Shown piece by piece: positions 24,901-28,453 of a stretch of DNA of 64,000 nucleotides (within the stretch, counting starts at the first letter, position 1; each line of letters begins with the position of its first letter). A program made the position numbers and the translations under genes. The stretch is from Dyella_B acidisoli (GTDB lineage Bacteria > Pseudomonadota > Gammaproteobacteria > Xanthomonadales > Rhodanobacteraceae). A model generated the notes under the pieces. That model saw nothing but the letters and a program-made list of their open reading frames with translations. It was not told where the DNA came from and searched no databases. The stretch spans positions 2,976,001-3,040,000 of the forward strand of contig NZ_CP064031.1 of assembly GCF_049532895.1 (NCBI RefSeq), in the 5' to 3' direction.

Positions 24901-27900
24901 GTGTAGCTGGTCTGGTCATTAGCACTGGGTGCGACCAACGATTGCAGTGCCGCCTGCGTCGGTGCAGCACCGAGACTGGCAATTTGCGCCGCGGTCAGCG
25001 TATTGGCGTAGACCGTCGTGGAAGTGACGTTGCCGCCAGCATCATAGGTGTACTCCGTCACCTGGCCCTGCGCATTGACCTTGGCTACCGCTTGGTTGCT
25101 GCTGCTGTAAACAGCGAGTGTGGTGACATCGCCTGTACTCGGGACGACGACAGCCAGGACCTGGGCAAGCGTCGCGCCCAGACCCAGGGCCAAAATCTGC
25201 GTCTGGGTCAGCGGTGTCGCATACGTTTTAACCGTGGTAGCGTTGCCCGACGCATCGTAACTAGTGATAGTCACGACACCCGACGCACTAATCGTCGCCA
25301 CCGGTTTATTGGAAGCGTTGTAGAGGGTTTGAGTAGTAGGGTTCATCAGCAGCTGCAGCGTGGACATGCTCTGCGAACTGCTCAAAACCTTCATTTGCGC
25401 CGCTGTCAGCGGCGTCGGGTAGGTGATGCTGCCGGTAAGATCGCCAGCTGGGTCATAACTCATGACCTTGACGTTGCCATCCGGATCGATCGCGGCGATG
25501 GCCTGTTCGTCCGCATCGTAGACCGTCAGCGTGGTGCGATCGCTGGCACTAGTAGTGACAGCGGCCATTAGTGCGGCAAGACTTGGTGTGCTTCCCAAAG
25601 CTGTCAGCTGACTGGCGGTCAGCGGCGCGGCGTATTCCGTGGTAGCGACAACATTTCCGTCGCCGTTGTAGGTGGTCGTGGTGACGTGACCCGCAGAATC
25701 GAAGGTAGCCACGACATTACCGGCACCATCAAGGATGCGAGTAGTGACAACGTCAGAACTGCTGAGAACCGGAATGGGGAGGTCGGTCGGATAGCTGCTG
25801 GTGAGTGCACCACTGCTGATCCAACTGGCGGTGTTCACGGGCGTGGCGTACTGCGTAGTCTGGATCACCTGGCCGTCGGCGTCGACGGTGGTCGCGGTGA
25901 CGTTGCCGTCGCCATCCACCGTGCCGGTTACACGACCATCGGCATCGTAGAACGTGTAGGTGACGTTGCCGGCCGGGTCGATCACGGCAATCGCTTGCCC
26001 ATCGGCGTTATACAGATAGCTCGTGATGCGGCTGGTTTGGCCGCTGGCCGATTGCGTGCGGTTGAGCAATTGGCCCGCACTGGTGCGTACCTGCGTCGTC
26101 GTCAGGCCATTGGCTTGCGTGATGGCGAGCGTGTTGGCACTGTCGGTGTAGACGTAGCTGGTGACGTTACTGAGCGGATCGGTGGTGCTGAGCAGCCGTC
26201 CCAAGCCGTCACAGGCATAGGTGGTGGTCTGCAAGGTAGCGCGGTTGGCACCGGTCTCGGTGCTGGTTTGCAGGAGACGACCCTGCACGTCGTAGGTCGT
26301 GGTGGTGATGACGGTGCCGTTCGTCAGCACACCATTGCCGTTGCTGTCGACGGTGTCGTACTGGGTCTGCGTGGCCAGTTGGCCGCGCACGTCGTAGGTG
26401 TAGTCGGTGCGCGTGCTTTGGCTGAGCGTGGTTTGCACGGCGGTGCTTTGTACCCACGCCTGTAGTTGGGCCAAGGTGGGCGGGTTGCTCGGGCTATTGC
26501 TGTTGCTACTGGGGCTGTAGGTGGCCCCCAGGTATTGGCGCGTGGTGGTGAGTTCGCTCAAGCCATTGGCGGTGGTGTAGTCGTGCTCGGTGACGGCGCC
26601 GAGCGGATCGATGGTGTAGGCGAGCTGGTTCGTGGCGGTGTAGACGTAATACGTGGTCTCGGCGCTGCTCGGGGCGACGTAACCGCTCTGCCCCACTTGG
26701 CCTTGCGCGGCGACGGTGTAGGTGGTTTTGCTGGTGACCTGGTCGGCGGCGTTATAGGTGTAGCTGACCGTATTACCGGCGCCGTCTTCGACGCTCAGCA
26801 AATTGCCGTTGGCATCGTAGCTATAGCTGGTGATGGCACCGTTCGGGTCGGTGCGGGTTAAGAGGTTGCCGTTGGCGTCGTAGGTATACGTGGTGGTGGG
26901 CGATGATCCATTGACCGCGGGCGCGATTACGCTCGTGAGCTGGCCCTGCGCGTTGGTCTGATAGGTGGTGGTATTGCCAAGGTCGTCGGTGACGGTGGTG
27001 CTGTTGGTGCCGTAGCTCAGCGTGAGCGCTTGCGCTACAGCGCCGCTGCCGGTGGTGATGCCGGTGACCTGATACGTGCCTTGCGCATCTTGCGTATAGG
27101 CGTAGCTGACGGTGGTGCTGTCGCTTTGGGTGACGCTGCTGACCAGATCCGTGGTGCCCTGGTACGCGTAGGTCGTGGTGTAGCTGGCGGTGCTGCTGCT
27201 ATCCGTGTCCGAGGCCAGCGTGGTCGTGACGGTGCTCAAGCGACCCTGGCTGTCGTAGCCGTAGCTCACCGCCTGGCGGGTCACGGCGCTCGTTTGGCCG
27301 GGTGGGATTTCCTGGATCGACAGGCTGATCAGCTGGTTGCTGGTGTTGTAGCCGAACAACAGCGTGTCGCCGTCGCTGGCCACGATCTGGCTGAGCTGGC
27401 CGTTGCTGTAGCTGAAGGTGTAGCTCGCGCCGCTGGACGTATCGGTCAGGGCGGTGAGCTGACCGGTAGCATTATACGTTTCTTGAGTGCTGTCGGCCGC
27501 ATCGGTCCAGGTCCAGGTGGACGATGTCGCGTTCCAGCTCAGGGTATCGACGGCGCCGCTTTGCGCGGTGCTGACGTAGACGCCGAGGGTGGCGTTATAG
27601 GTGTAAACAACGCTGGCGCCGTCATCGTCGGTGCGCGTGATCGTGCTGCCGGCGGTATTGAGGGTACCGGTGAGACCACTCACGTTACGGCTGAAGCCGT
27701 AGCTCCAGCCGTTGCTGCTTAGCTGGCCCAGGCTGTTATAGGTACGCAAGACGTTGAGCGGCAAACCGTCGAACAGCATCCCTTCGTCGGCGCTTTGCAG
27801 GACCAGGTTGCCGGTGGCGGTGTTGACGTAACTGCGGTTGCCGGCTTGGCCTAGCGAAGGCGAACCACCTTGCGCGGTGCCTAGCTGTGTCAACGAGGTA

Positions 27901-27941
27901 TTGCCAAGGCCCAGACCATTGCCCGTGATCACTGCAACCAT
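3924..27941 (-). CDS. giant YD-repeat (Rhs-like) polymorphic toxin, 8005 aa
   Basis: One uninterrupted frame. The ATG at 27941 has AGGGAG 7 nt upstream; a GTG 30 nt further upstream lacks that support. Approximate layout: residues 1-90, start module (G-N-G-L-G-L, Y-V-N-T-A-T-G-N-L-V-L-Q, R-T-Y-N-S); about 90-6050, YD repeats (Y-D-A-x-G-N/R), with a block of about 20 composite units near 760-2410; about 6090-6410, two lectin-like modules (F-x-x-G-x-x-G-W, then W-Y-x-A-x-G); about 6960-7005, LysM (V-V-Q-S-G-D-T-L-E-S-I-A); about 7048-7118, hydrophobic Ala/Gly-rich stretch; 7506-7858, neck shared with the orphan cassette; 7859-8005, variable tip rich in conserved-looking turns (R-L-D-S-Y, G-E-I-V-S-R-K-F, I-R-D-V-N-G) that I cannot assign. 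No classical signal peptide, PAAR domain or canonical Rhs core end is visible, so the export route is unclear. YD repeats are known to form a shell enclosing the toxic tip; a contact or secreted toxin is the inference. Confidence 0.9.
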   Translation of the reverse strand: MVAVITGNGLGLGNTSLTQLGTAQGGSPSLGQAGNRSYVNTATGNLVLQSADEGMLFDGLPLNVLRTYNSLGQLSSNGWSYGFSRNVSGLTGTLNTAGSTITRTDDDGASVVYTYNATLGVYVSTAQSGAVDTLSWNATSSTWTWTDAADSTQETYNATGQLTALTDTSSGASYTFSYSNGQLSQIVASDGDTLLFGYNTSNQLISLSIQEIPPGQTSAVTRQAVSYGYDSQGRLSTVTTTLASDTDSSSTASYTTTYAYQGTTDLVSSVTQSDSTTVSYAYTQDAQGTYQVTGITTGSGAVAQALTLSYGTNSTTVTDDLGNTTTYQTNAQGQLTSVIAPAVNGSSPTTTYTYDANGNLLTRTDPNGAITSYSYDANGNLLSVEDGAGNTVSYTYNAADQVTSKTTYTVAAQGQVGQSGYVAPSSAETTYYVYTATNQLAYTIDPLGAVTEHDYTTANGLSELTTTRQYLGATYSPSSNSNSPSNPPTLAQLQAWVQSTAVQTTLSQSTRTDYTYDVRGQLATQTQYDTVDSNGNGVLTNGTVITTTTYDVQGRLLQTSTETGANRATLQTTTYACDGLGRLLSTTDPLSNVTSYVYTDSANTLAITQANGLTTTQVRTSAGQLLNRTQSASGQTSRITSYLYNADGQAIAVIDPAGNVTYTFYDADGRVTGTVDGDGNVTATTVDADGQVIQTTQYATPVNTASWISSGALTSSYPTDLPIPVLSSSDVVTTRILDGAGNVVATFDSAGHVTTTTYNGDGNVVATTEYAAPLTASQLTALGSTPSLAALMAAVTTSASDRTTLTVYDADEQAIAAIDPDGNVKVMSYDPAGDLTGSITYPTPLTAAQMKVLSSSQSMSTLQLLMNPTTQTLYNASNKPVATISASGVVTITSYDASGNATTVKTYATPLTQTQILALGLGATLAQVLAVVVPSTGDVTTLAVYSSSNQAVAKVNAQGQVTEYTYDAGGNVTSTTVYANTLTAAQIASLGAAPTQAALQSLVAPSANDQTSYTLYDSSERQVATVSPAGMVIVTTYSTAEDVVITTQYATALTAQQLASLASNPTLTTLEGEVVSSTNDQTSLAFYNANQQKIATVGGGGNVTLDSYDNSGNLISSAGVAVPLTAAQLATLVSSPSLAALQVDLAINSNVTASLTIYNAVNQPVATVSSSGVVTVITYDTYGNIAATVQYANPLTAQQVDSLGTHPSLATLQSMLVPASNDTVNVTIYDVNHHVSATLTPANGNHTANLITTTTYDASGNVIAATVYGNTITSQQAELLAATPTLATLQSLVTSSYQDQITLNIRDANERVIATVSPVEVEGSSGPQYDGRVVTMAYDAAGNVAATTTYATLLDASLVASLGLTPNMQQLQSMIVTSALDQTSLTVWDGSGRAVAVIHLMDAVYDSSTGSYDFIGQVTTTTYNASGEVVATTLHGSTLTAAQLAQLGNAPTLDQVEEDLAPSSNDQTTLTLYNSNGQQVASILPAYTNDPATGVNGFGGSVTITSYNAAGEVTEKVVYANALTASQMATLGNTPTLSALQSIVTPSANDATTLNIYNANNQIVAAVKPYDTGSDLVTEWTYNTAGNLASITQYSNTLTTAQVDSLGTSPTLSALQALIVPSSTDQTSLYYYDINNNLLATLLSNGWSYNSTTGTWDVWYSLATYGPGGSITYPLLSASEVESLGANPSLAAVENIAGSPYNYNNSFSVTILDANGNVAATVNNGQVHATIYDTDGRVVSTGTFYYNIGTAQEVELINAPTMANLISVVSPSSFDAGSLTIYSASGTIAAKLTLNQDVVYYWGGSYVNGSDTATLTTYDSSGNIVSTTIYNNAPTLSQLISLGSTPTLAELQALFTPSSSDTTTLTIRNAEGLVVGSVNNQGNVTINAYDANGNETSSRSYANHLTGLQLDQLVQNPTLANLQSMLVSSNSDTLSVTIYDASGQVLGQATAGSTTTGVNGVNLMTYDSNGNLLATQHYGATLSLSQIQALIDAPSITTLQLDLYAAQGDSINQTFYNAAGQPIAIIASNGIVTTTTYDAAGRITATTQYATALNPANGQVTTYTQLMAALTKSNADLTTRTIYNTNEQPVAEISATGQVTVITYNAAGEAITTTVYATPLTAAQMYSLGNAPTMAALNELLAPTTRMIYNAAGEKVATLDPEGNASYSFYDSTGQLAATVDADGDVTSYAYDAAGNLTQTTQYATPISTTGWLNANDTLSSIYPASLVLPASSSADRVTTRIYDSEGKAIASIDPSGDVTITTYDAFGDAVSTTQYATPLTSAQVQSLGASPTLAALQALITTNASDRTATAQYDQDGREIESVDAAGYVTQTSYDADGNIVLQSRVISAGAYATTRSYYDGTGRLAAQIDADGYLTIYGYDTTTDTKVSTRYATALTAVQLSSLTGTESASQLVGMLGSNAANEQTSETYNAEGQVIGSTAADGTVTVYQYDTDGRLTGTVSTPVSGQGGVRTTGTFYDSNGNITRFIDADGHTTTYVYNQDNQRIESTDDDGNSTWYYYDPAGRLLYTVHGQPESGSANMLGNVTAYTYDAFGDVTETTAYAEQLQLDVANPSSGGLINPNESTADDIASAINGVPASASDVDDVIDYTYTNNGQVAGVNDGNGYQTNYSYDAFRDRIETQQQLNQNGQSFNTANSTTTVYTYDANGERISETDAAGTAVQRTTSASYDGLGDVLSTVDGVGNTITYQYDAQGQRIGTSQTVQGQTRTTTTSYDAFGRVLSTTDALGNTTTYRYNLSTHTIVVTTPDGVTMTTVKDAYGDIVSVVDGAGNTTTYTYDAEGHLLSTTDALGNTSTNQYDGNGDLIQTTDATGHVVTYAYDASGRVLSKTVDPNGLHLETEYVYDGEGRKITTYEPTGAVTAYTYDADGNMLSVVVDPGTNGLNLSTTTYTYDGAGNTLTVTQGAGSNVATTTQYVYDALGRETAKIIDPNGLALTTTYQYDANNNLTAVTDPYGNITYTVYDEANEAIYTIATADGSNRGSYTVTGYTYDMDGRLTSTARYRYFVSASGGPTPLVIANIDSGVTQTIANIIASISAAPLSDYAVSFNVYNADGQSIYQIDPNGVVIETRYNTLGQAAETLTYASAINLDPSIAPGLAQALQAGTATVSDIQAALAAAGNSDATARVAYAYYDADGRVTYRVMLNQVDGVLSAIVSQIEYDAAGRVSADIQYGVALPFSDVGSDATTASIAQALAQSNTPGTTRVTQYIYDNAGRQVAEIDPSGNISYTFYDAGGRVAATVSTTGAVVQYTRDDLGRVIQQTSYATLANTAGWLQNGQVTVTLNQALPVSNPMQDRGILTTYDAVGRVATVTTYSQMQDNGNWVYSNGSWQYVDVYTPFGGDIVTYTYDNDSRVIETQDADLTGNSRTRTTRYFYGTQDNSVATLNADGVLSLSYYDANGRLLQTTVYATPTPSWLDQTGTLDELMPANSPQDETTSYYYDALGNLAGILDAKGYYTAYSYDADGRQTGVARYADALGIKFQSAFRYGSDGTYFSSTMLQAIAQNGLFLYTSKFYDAYGDVTTAFDEHGFATRNTYDDAGNLTQTQATVDSAGDTRTTSNAYDAFGERVSTTDGLGHVTTYTYDLNGNRTSQTDALGNTTWYVYDQANRLVYTIVGITNASGATNALGEVSSTSYNAFGDVIATDKYSDPMTIGANFAPSVASMAGVTGAIANLGPSSDDIVRYTYDLEGRVVDKVDANDNDTSYTYDGFGQLISRNIDGISGLMTVYTYDSMGHMTSQVDEEYSSSGESSSSGEFSAMTIVPSGSVGGGWTPIRTQEWTYDAFGNVSSYTDGDVNTINYTYDGLNQQISTSRYVSGQLQQATNAYDAYGRLTSSTDAEGLVTSYVYNDDATISVTTTQPGGITTATVYNVDGQTISVTDGQGNLTGYQYDADGNLIQTTNPDGSTITNQYDAAGNLVETTDADGNVTTYTYDAAGNLLTKTVDPNGLKLVTTYTYDGRGLKISETDPAGIVTTYTYDGNGNVSEIVQDAKGLAVTTDYNYNYLNEVTGSSVSEQINGSWKSASNVYSYDVLGRMTSETTGTGHASQTSYTYDGDGNVTSNTDGNGNVTYYFYNEADQLTYTVAPNGAVTYNTYNADGQITSTTQYATELSSNQLWQVANDGGYIVPYLITPSTADRTTYNVYNSAGQLEYTIDPNGNITQTVYNNLGQVAQTLAYANPVQWASSAIGDLQAGNASAESDVQAALATAGNTSDTARITYTFYDEMGRVSCTFSSATLNGQSGYLAQQIAYDANGNIIAQIQYGDLVPGSELTGAPTIASLGAYLAGLADMHVARSIYDAAGRKVYSIDTSGYVTETQYDKDDRVLEKIQYANAIATPAAWTQAAVAAAIQAVDGDGNEDRWTDYRYDGVGNLIYINDPNGDITTYTYDERGLKLSSRDGNGNTTYYSYDQYGNLIQQTSPSVTVASYNSSGAYQGTTTESIVTNYQYDNNGNLIAKTDAFGTPQARTTQYDYDAAGNLTETIQPDPGAINLQTGQLVPTGSQPTTTVTYNAFGQAVASKDANGNATYNVYDNDGNLAYAIDGDGYVTGYTYSAYGQQTSVTHYAIGINAAGQGWSISQSPTLVQLNAALATSSADRTTTTIYDAQGNKISVIGPDVIYANSDDQAAGGAAVTEYTYDAYGNITSQSVLMQGTADSSSTVWATTYNYYDALGNKLMSVDPMGYLTTNTYDTFGDVLSTTQYITAIDTSSLVAGAVTPVLPPATDQGQITTYAYDLDGRVLSKTVDPGRLNLVTAYAYDGRGQLISQTDPTGIVTQYTYDANGNVSQMVQDATGAAPITTTNIFNVLGQLVQSSVAQTIGSTTAVANSYYSYDTLGRMVAEATDTGHQAEVVYAYDANGNVIAKTDGDGNVTRYFYDGDNQQIYAVAANGAVTATTYNAEGQVTSTTQYATEIPSSELSQLSGGTQALTALIQPSADDRTIYNVYDSAGQLEYSIDPNGNVTRTLLNAQGQVIETLAYANPVQLSSAEISDVQSGAAAAEVDIQSALNAAGNNSVNPRITYTYYDADGRVSCTLSSASLDGQSGYLAVQMEYDAYGNVVTKIQYGDLIPATVVSSTADTTTVEAYLAGLSDTHVTRTFYDSAGRAMFSIDAAGNVIETEYDNDGRVTATMKYAIPIGTPPAWTFIGVDKTVMRENIGSTQTRETQNVYDDFGNLIKTIDANGNATFYTYDERGLKLSETDGNGNTTSYAYDNFGNLISKTSPPAVVAGYSSSGAYQGTTTESVVTTYMYDKAGNLITQVDASNTAQARTTQFKYDATGNLIQTIQPDPGAINPQTGLLVATGSNPTITVTYNAFGQAVASEDANGNVAYNVYDHDGNLLYAIDGDGYVTGYTYDAYGQQTSVTRYATSINPAGQGWNVNQAPSLAQVQAVLVTSSSDRTITTTYDAQGNKLSVTEPVITYTNSDGSTTQGSPVTEYTYDAYGNVTSQSVLVQGTPGTASAEWATTYNYYDTLGNKLMSVDPLGYVTTNTYDAFGDVLSITQWATAISTSSLAAGGAMPTDPPAGNATTGLDRITTYTYDGDGNKTGQSIQRSYTNAQGQSVVGWDTTTYGYDGDNHLTTVTENGNTITTAYDALGRVISVTGPQVEVLVSNWQALLEASPSLTLASPSLYVLASQVVSYTYDALGNKLVQTQSATGSSQTVNTYYQYDNAGHVVAQITPLDGSAPNWTSSQAKFMAYDANGNVVQEWYTLDGNDNSSTIVTTLYAYDKDNQQTSSVTYREGIPSPDKASSTSYDAFGEVIASGDGVTNNVVTTYDNAGNKLTSTDPKTGEVHTYGYNLAGQLVSDTVPLAASVGGTAQTLYTLDMDGRITAEQAPSTNATAGENTGVLHATYDAWGNVLSSTDANGNLTTYTYNERNNVVTETEASVAVVGADGTSTTTMPVKISSYDIEGNLIASADENGNVIKNTYNALGQKTESVDGAGAELYSAYDALGNKVAQQDGNGNITFSNIDALGRTVQSGEFELAAGGSSRQAVWQQAYVLDQNGDRIVSYDGIGSAYLQSGDTTDAALHATYDGYNSQGKVIWSQDAAQHAASTATDHQNYTGNWTQTPTNADFSQGMTGWTFDQGYSTGSYNYGGQVWPLMFAATDNANGGSGGAVNNDRVPVVPGQSITANATFDVLSQHGNGEVFINWYGANGQMIGQSDNGPGITAGNGPGVNSVTATAPAGAAWAAIAIGCSNYNEGSPGVVCSGVTWSYTPPASLNVLGTGNTGAVVSLPTGQFTDQVTNGDFEEGNVGWTLGSGFSIDQSTSAANGNWQARYTGSGVASMVNNDQVPVVEGQSITASVQIALYIPSGASNTSGTVAINWYDASGNLISTTTGNTVYWDKGAAWETSTVTASAPKGAAYAAFAVLANNNGVGIVGIDAARWNYQYIPQAPRGVVEDTYVYDMDGNLVSKTTADGDTESWQYNAYGQVTQHTDLSGAKYSYTYDANTGAQIGESDNWSPTAQGQVTPAYVTAPTTTPHSETLTYYANGQIATETFSDGSRYSYQYDNNGNLIGEEDTTVDGNDNTVHTVTQTTYDSHNRISSVTETNAVTGATMLQETFSYDAAGNRREVKATSNGSTQDAWYTYDGDNRVVIDDGSLQNGQIVITSSTGSYENAYDADGNVIKRFTQSSDGDLMSQTQVYNAQNEQIETDYAVDVTQGATNEGVQQTVTYDADGHALVTQNYYELRATITVQNNSADNPPDDGGPDTSTVDVGGDLESATVNFYDTVGRLAESQTFNTPSGWDGTASPIPTGTLDPNATTYGSLTLQSEVVYQGPDGTSGYDADGDVVGYQYRDSTGRVDQYQVNYLKKDTYLQADTTGDSNVTNVQPATDQSVYDTRGNQIALEQHTEDPYGNIADTVRVFAYNGDGEIIESQSGTGSSGTSINLGSNPQAEIANYTYVNGQQLASFNNDGSNLNVLDQVTAFSSNNDSPNSYVVQSGDTLESIAQAEYGNSNLWYVIAQANDLSSDTNLVLGERLQIPAVTTHANSATTFKPYDPSSIVGSTTPSLPTIAPPPPPASSGCNAMAEIIVLAVMVVATVFTAGAAAVAFGAASGSLWSAGLAALSGSLGFEGVAAAAIGGFVGSSLGQLTGEGLGTQQGFSWEGALTAGLTAGLTAGVGYGLSETNTFGETSNAFAGDAANTGRAVSTLGQYALGAGAYVAGAVSDEITQEPVQFSWQGLVASALAQGVTAETGLPSDADMSRGITTGNIAADLAGGVLSDAVDREVSIALGDKDVPSWASIGESVVGHTLGDTLGSSFSSTPPQQAIASYAKAQAGSSVSSPASASSSTPNVSAAQTTSTDIAIGNQVITSRGYSNAYMTSGQPLGNVASTPPSAPVFAPSSVTTDTVVLPDGVIVPPTPDQDVGQVQYADMPSSANPTQNGVFSLIGTSEDGKTLQFDPATITSMPITSSDGRPGYLYSDSTESFGYHGTLGELQPDWAAVAAANAAKLQAMGEGLDSGTLTTARILGSVYGIGHGAANMAVGTVTTLGAWIGTDIDSVVGRNGLNLTNYFEADTEILANQVQGTKAFLQNHPVDTTINAVTSALNRAAELSQSNNIGDQFESGDILGQGSLNTVMAVDGGVGALKLGVAGASLAVDGLSQVGDLLGQVKLVGSAGGYSGLNNQIGAVGDLSKLGSGGAEDAAGAGNLTNDAQAPAATGVNAASATGDAGATGDVGAAEAVASQTGDGLSGGVNSSATGESIATNGSNEIAGTGAVEAGGQGGLGEVNTTASGSNDATIVDAASESNAPLSVAKNAAQVNEELTSIGNSSVDAELGAVKQVAIGGGEQSPSVGSLADVSNARTPEADVGLVDERNASSIGRVNLVEERGVPDTEVAAPARISSQPSWLQRLNAGNAFNAERASAYPYNEVYIESPNGSGYTRLDSYNPSAGEIVSRKFTQLSDIQTKTAVGYINEIPAKYPVGATVANVPSSGPLAGQLLQGQYILEVPVQANPVPQAVLDAANKAGVLIRDVNGTIY
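4368..5427. repeat. 1060-bp neck repeat, copy 2 (inside the giant gene)
   Basis: Partner of 1156-2215. It encodes residues 7506-7858 of the giant protein. Its downstream edge, in gene orientation, coincides with TGGAAC at 4368-4373, where the unique toxin tip begins. The copy joins the constant part of the gene to exchangeable C-termini. Confidence 0.93.
11340..16080. repeat. diverged 2400-bp tandem duplication within the giant gene
   Basis: Two units of 2400 bp align without net length change. For example, 11761 aligns with 14161, 12781 with 15181 and 11461 with 13861. The encoded 800-residue blocks keep the same order of sub-modules (GHxxxxxYTYD, A-Y-A-N-P-V-Q, T-Y-Y/F-D-x-x-G-R-V-S-C-T, QGW, NKLMSVDP) but differ at many positions, so the duplication is old and frame-preserving. 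Confidence 0.85.
20700..25650. repeat. about 20 tandem composite YD units of 216-240 bp
   Basis: Each unit encodes a YD strand pair, then T-x-Y-A-x-x-L-T-A-A-Q-L-x-x-L-G-x-x-P-T-L-A-A-L-Q-x-L-(V/I)-x-P-S-x-x-D. Phase markers recur near 25610, 25400, 25200, 24985, 24770, 24560, 24345 and on to 20730. Units are degenerate rather than identical. The inserted L-T-A-A-Q-L segment looks helical and is not part of a standard YD repeat. Confidence 0.85.
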
Positions 27942-28141
27942 TGTCTTGCTCCCTAATAGACGGGCCGCCACCGCGGCGGCTTCGTTGTTCGGGATGGCTA
28001 TTCTGGGATTTGGAGCAAAAGTTTAGGGCTGGGGCGAGAATTTCTTATGACTTTTATTTCTTAATCGCACAATCAATGCCTTGCATCATCATTCGCTTGC
28101 ATACCCGCCCTAACCTCCTGCCCACAGGGCGTGATTAGCGT
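27942..28141 (-). promoter_or_regulatory. upstream region of the giant toxin gene
   Basis: Non-coding. Besides the ribosome site AGGGAG next to the 27941 start, it holds an AT-rich stretch at about 28037-28075, the likeliest promoter position, although I cannot point to a convincing -35/-10 pair. A REPIN and an insertion sequence begin just upstream. Confidence 0.4.
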
Positions 28142-28213
28142 GTAGGTTGGGGTGCAAACCTCAACATGCTTGTTGCGATCCACATGGTGATGTTGGGGTT
28201 TGCGCCCCAACCT
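28142..28213. repeat. REPIN of family A, interrupted by the IS110 copy
   Basis: Two inverted REP arms, GTAGGTTGGGGTGCAAACC near 28142 and GGGTTTGCGCCCCAACCT ending at 28213. Related copies lie at 32593-32657, 47189-47213, 50099-50123, 57053-57078 and, diverged, 59786-59845. In intact copies CCAACCT continues as AC; here the insertion sequence starts exactly after CCT, and AC reappears at its far end (29603). Confidence 0.8.
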
Positions 28214-28231
28214 ATGTATGGACTCGCCCCC

Positions 28232-28453
28232 TTCGTCAACCGCTTTTTTCATCCCCGAATGCCGGCTGCATCTATGTATGAGGCCTCACCAAGGTGGCAA
28301 GGTGTGCCACGGGCCATCATCGTGTGAGCTCGCGCTAGGCCGATTACGTGAAGACCTCAAGGGCCGGTAGGCTGGTAGGCTTGTCTGCGCGACGGTCTGA
28401 CCTGGGTTCGAAGATATCCAGCAGCGGTTGAGCGATTCGCTCGGGGAAAAGCG
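28232..28453 (-). ncRNA. predicted bridge RNA of the IS110 element, copy 1
   Basis: About 220 bp of non-coding DNA between the transposase stop and the element's end. IS110-family elements are known to express a bridge RNA with target- and donor-binding loops; in the IS1111 group it lies downstream of the transposase. On the minus-strand RNA, CCAGCCTACC (28375-28366) matches the REP insertion site CCA(A/G)CCTAC, and 28280-28272 repeats nine bases of the element's end junction (CTATGTATG at 28212-28220). The target-like segment comes 5' of the donor-like one, the known order. A hairpin lies at 28294-28310. The RNA's exact ends are unknown. Confidence 0.55.

Noticed and set aside
28142..28213. 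Possible CRISPR-like array from repeated GTTGGGG motifs
   Set aside because: Only two inverted arms, no regular spacers and no cas genes; it is a REPIN.
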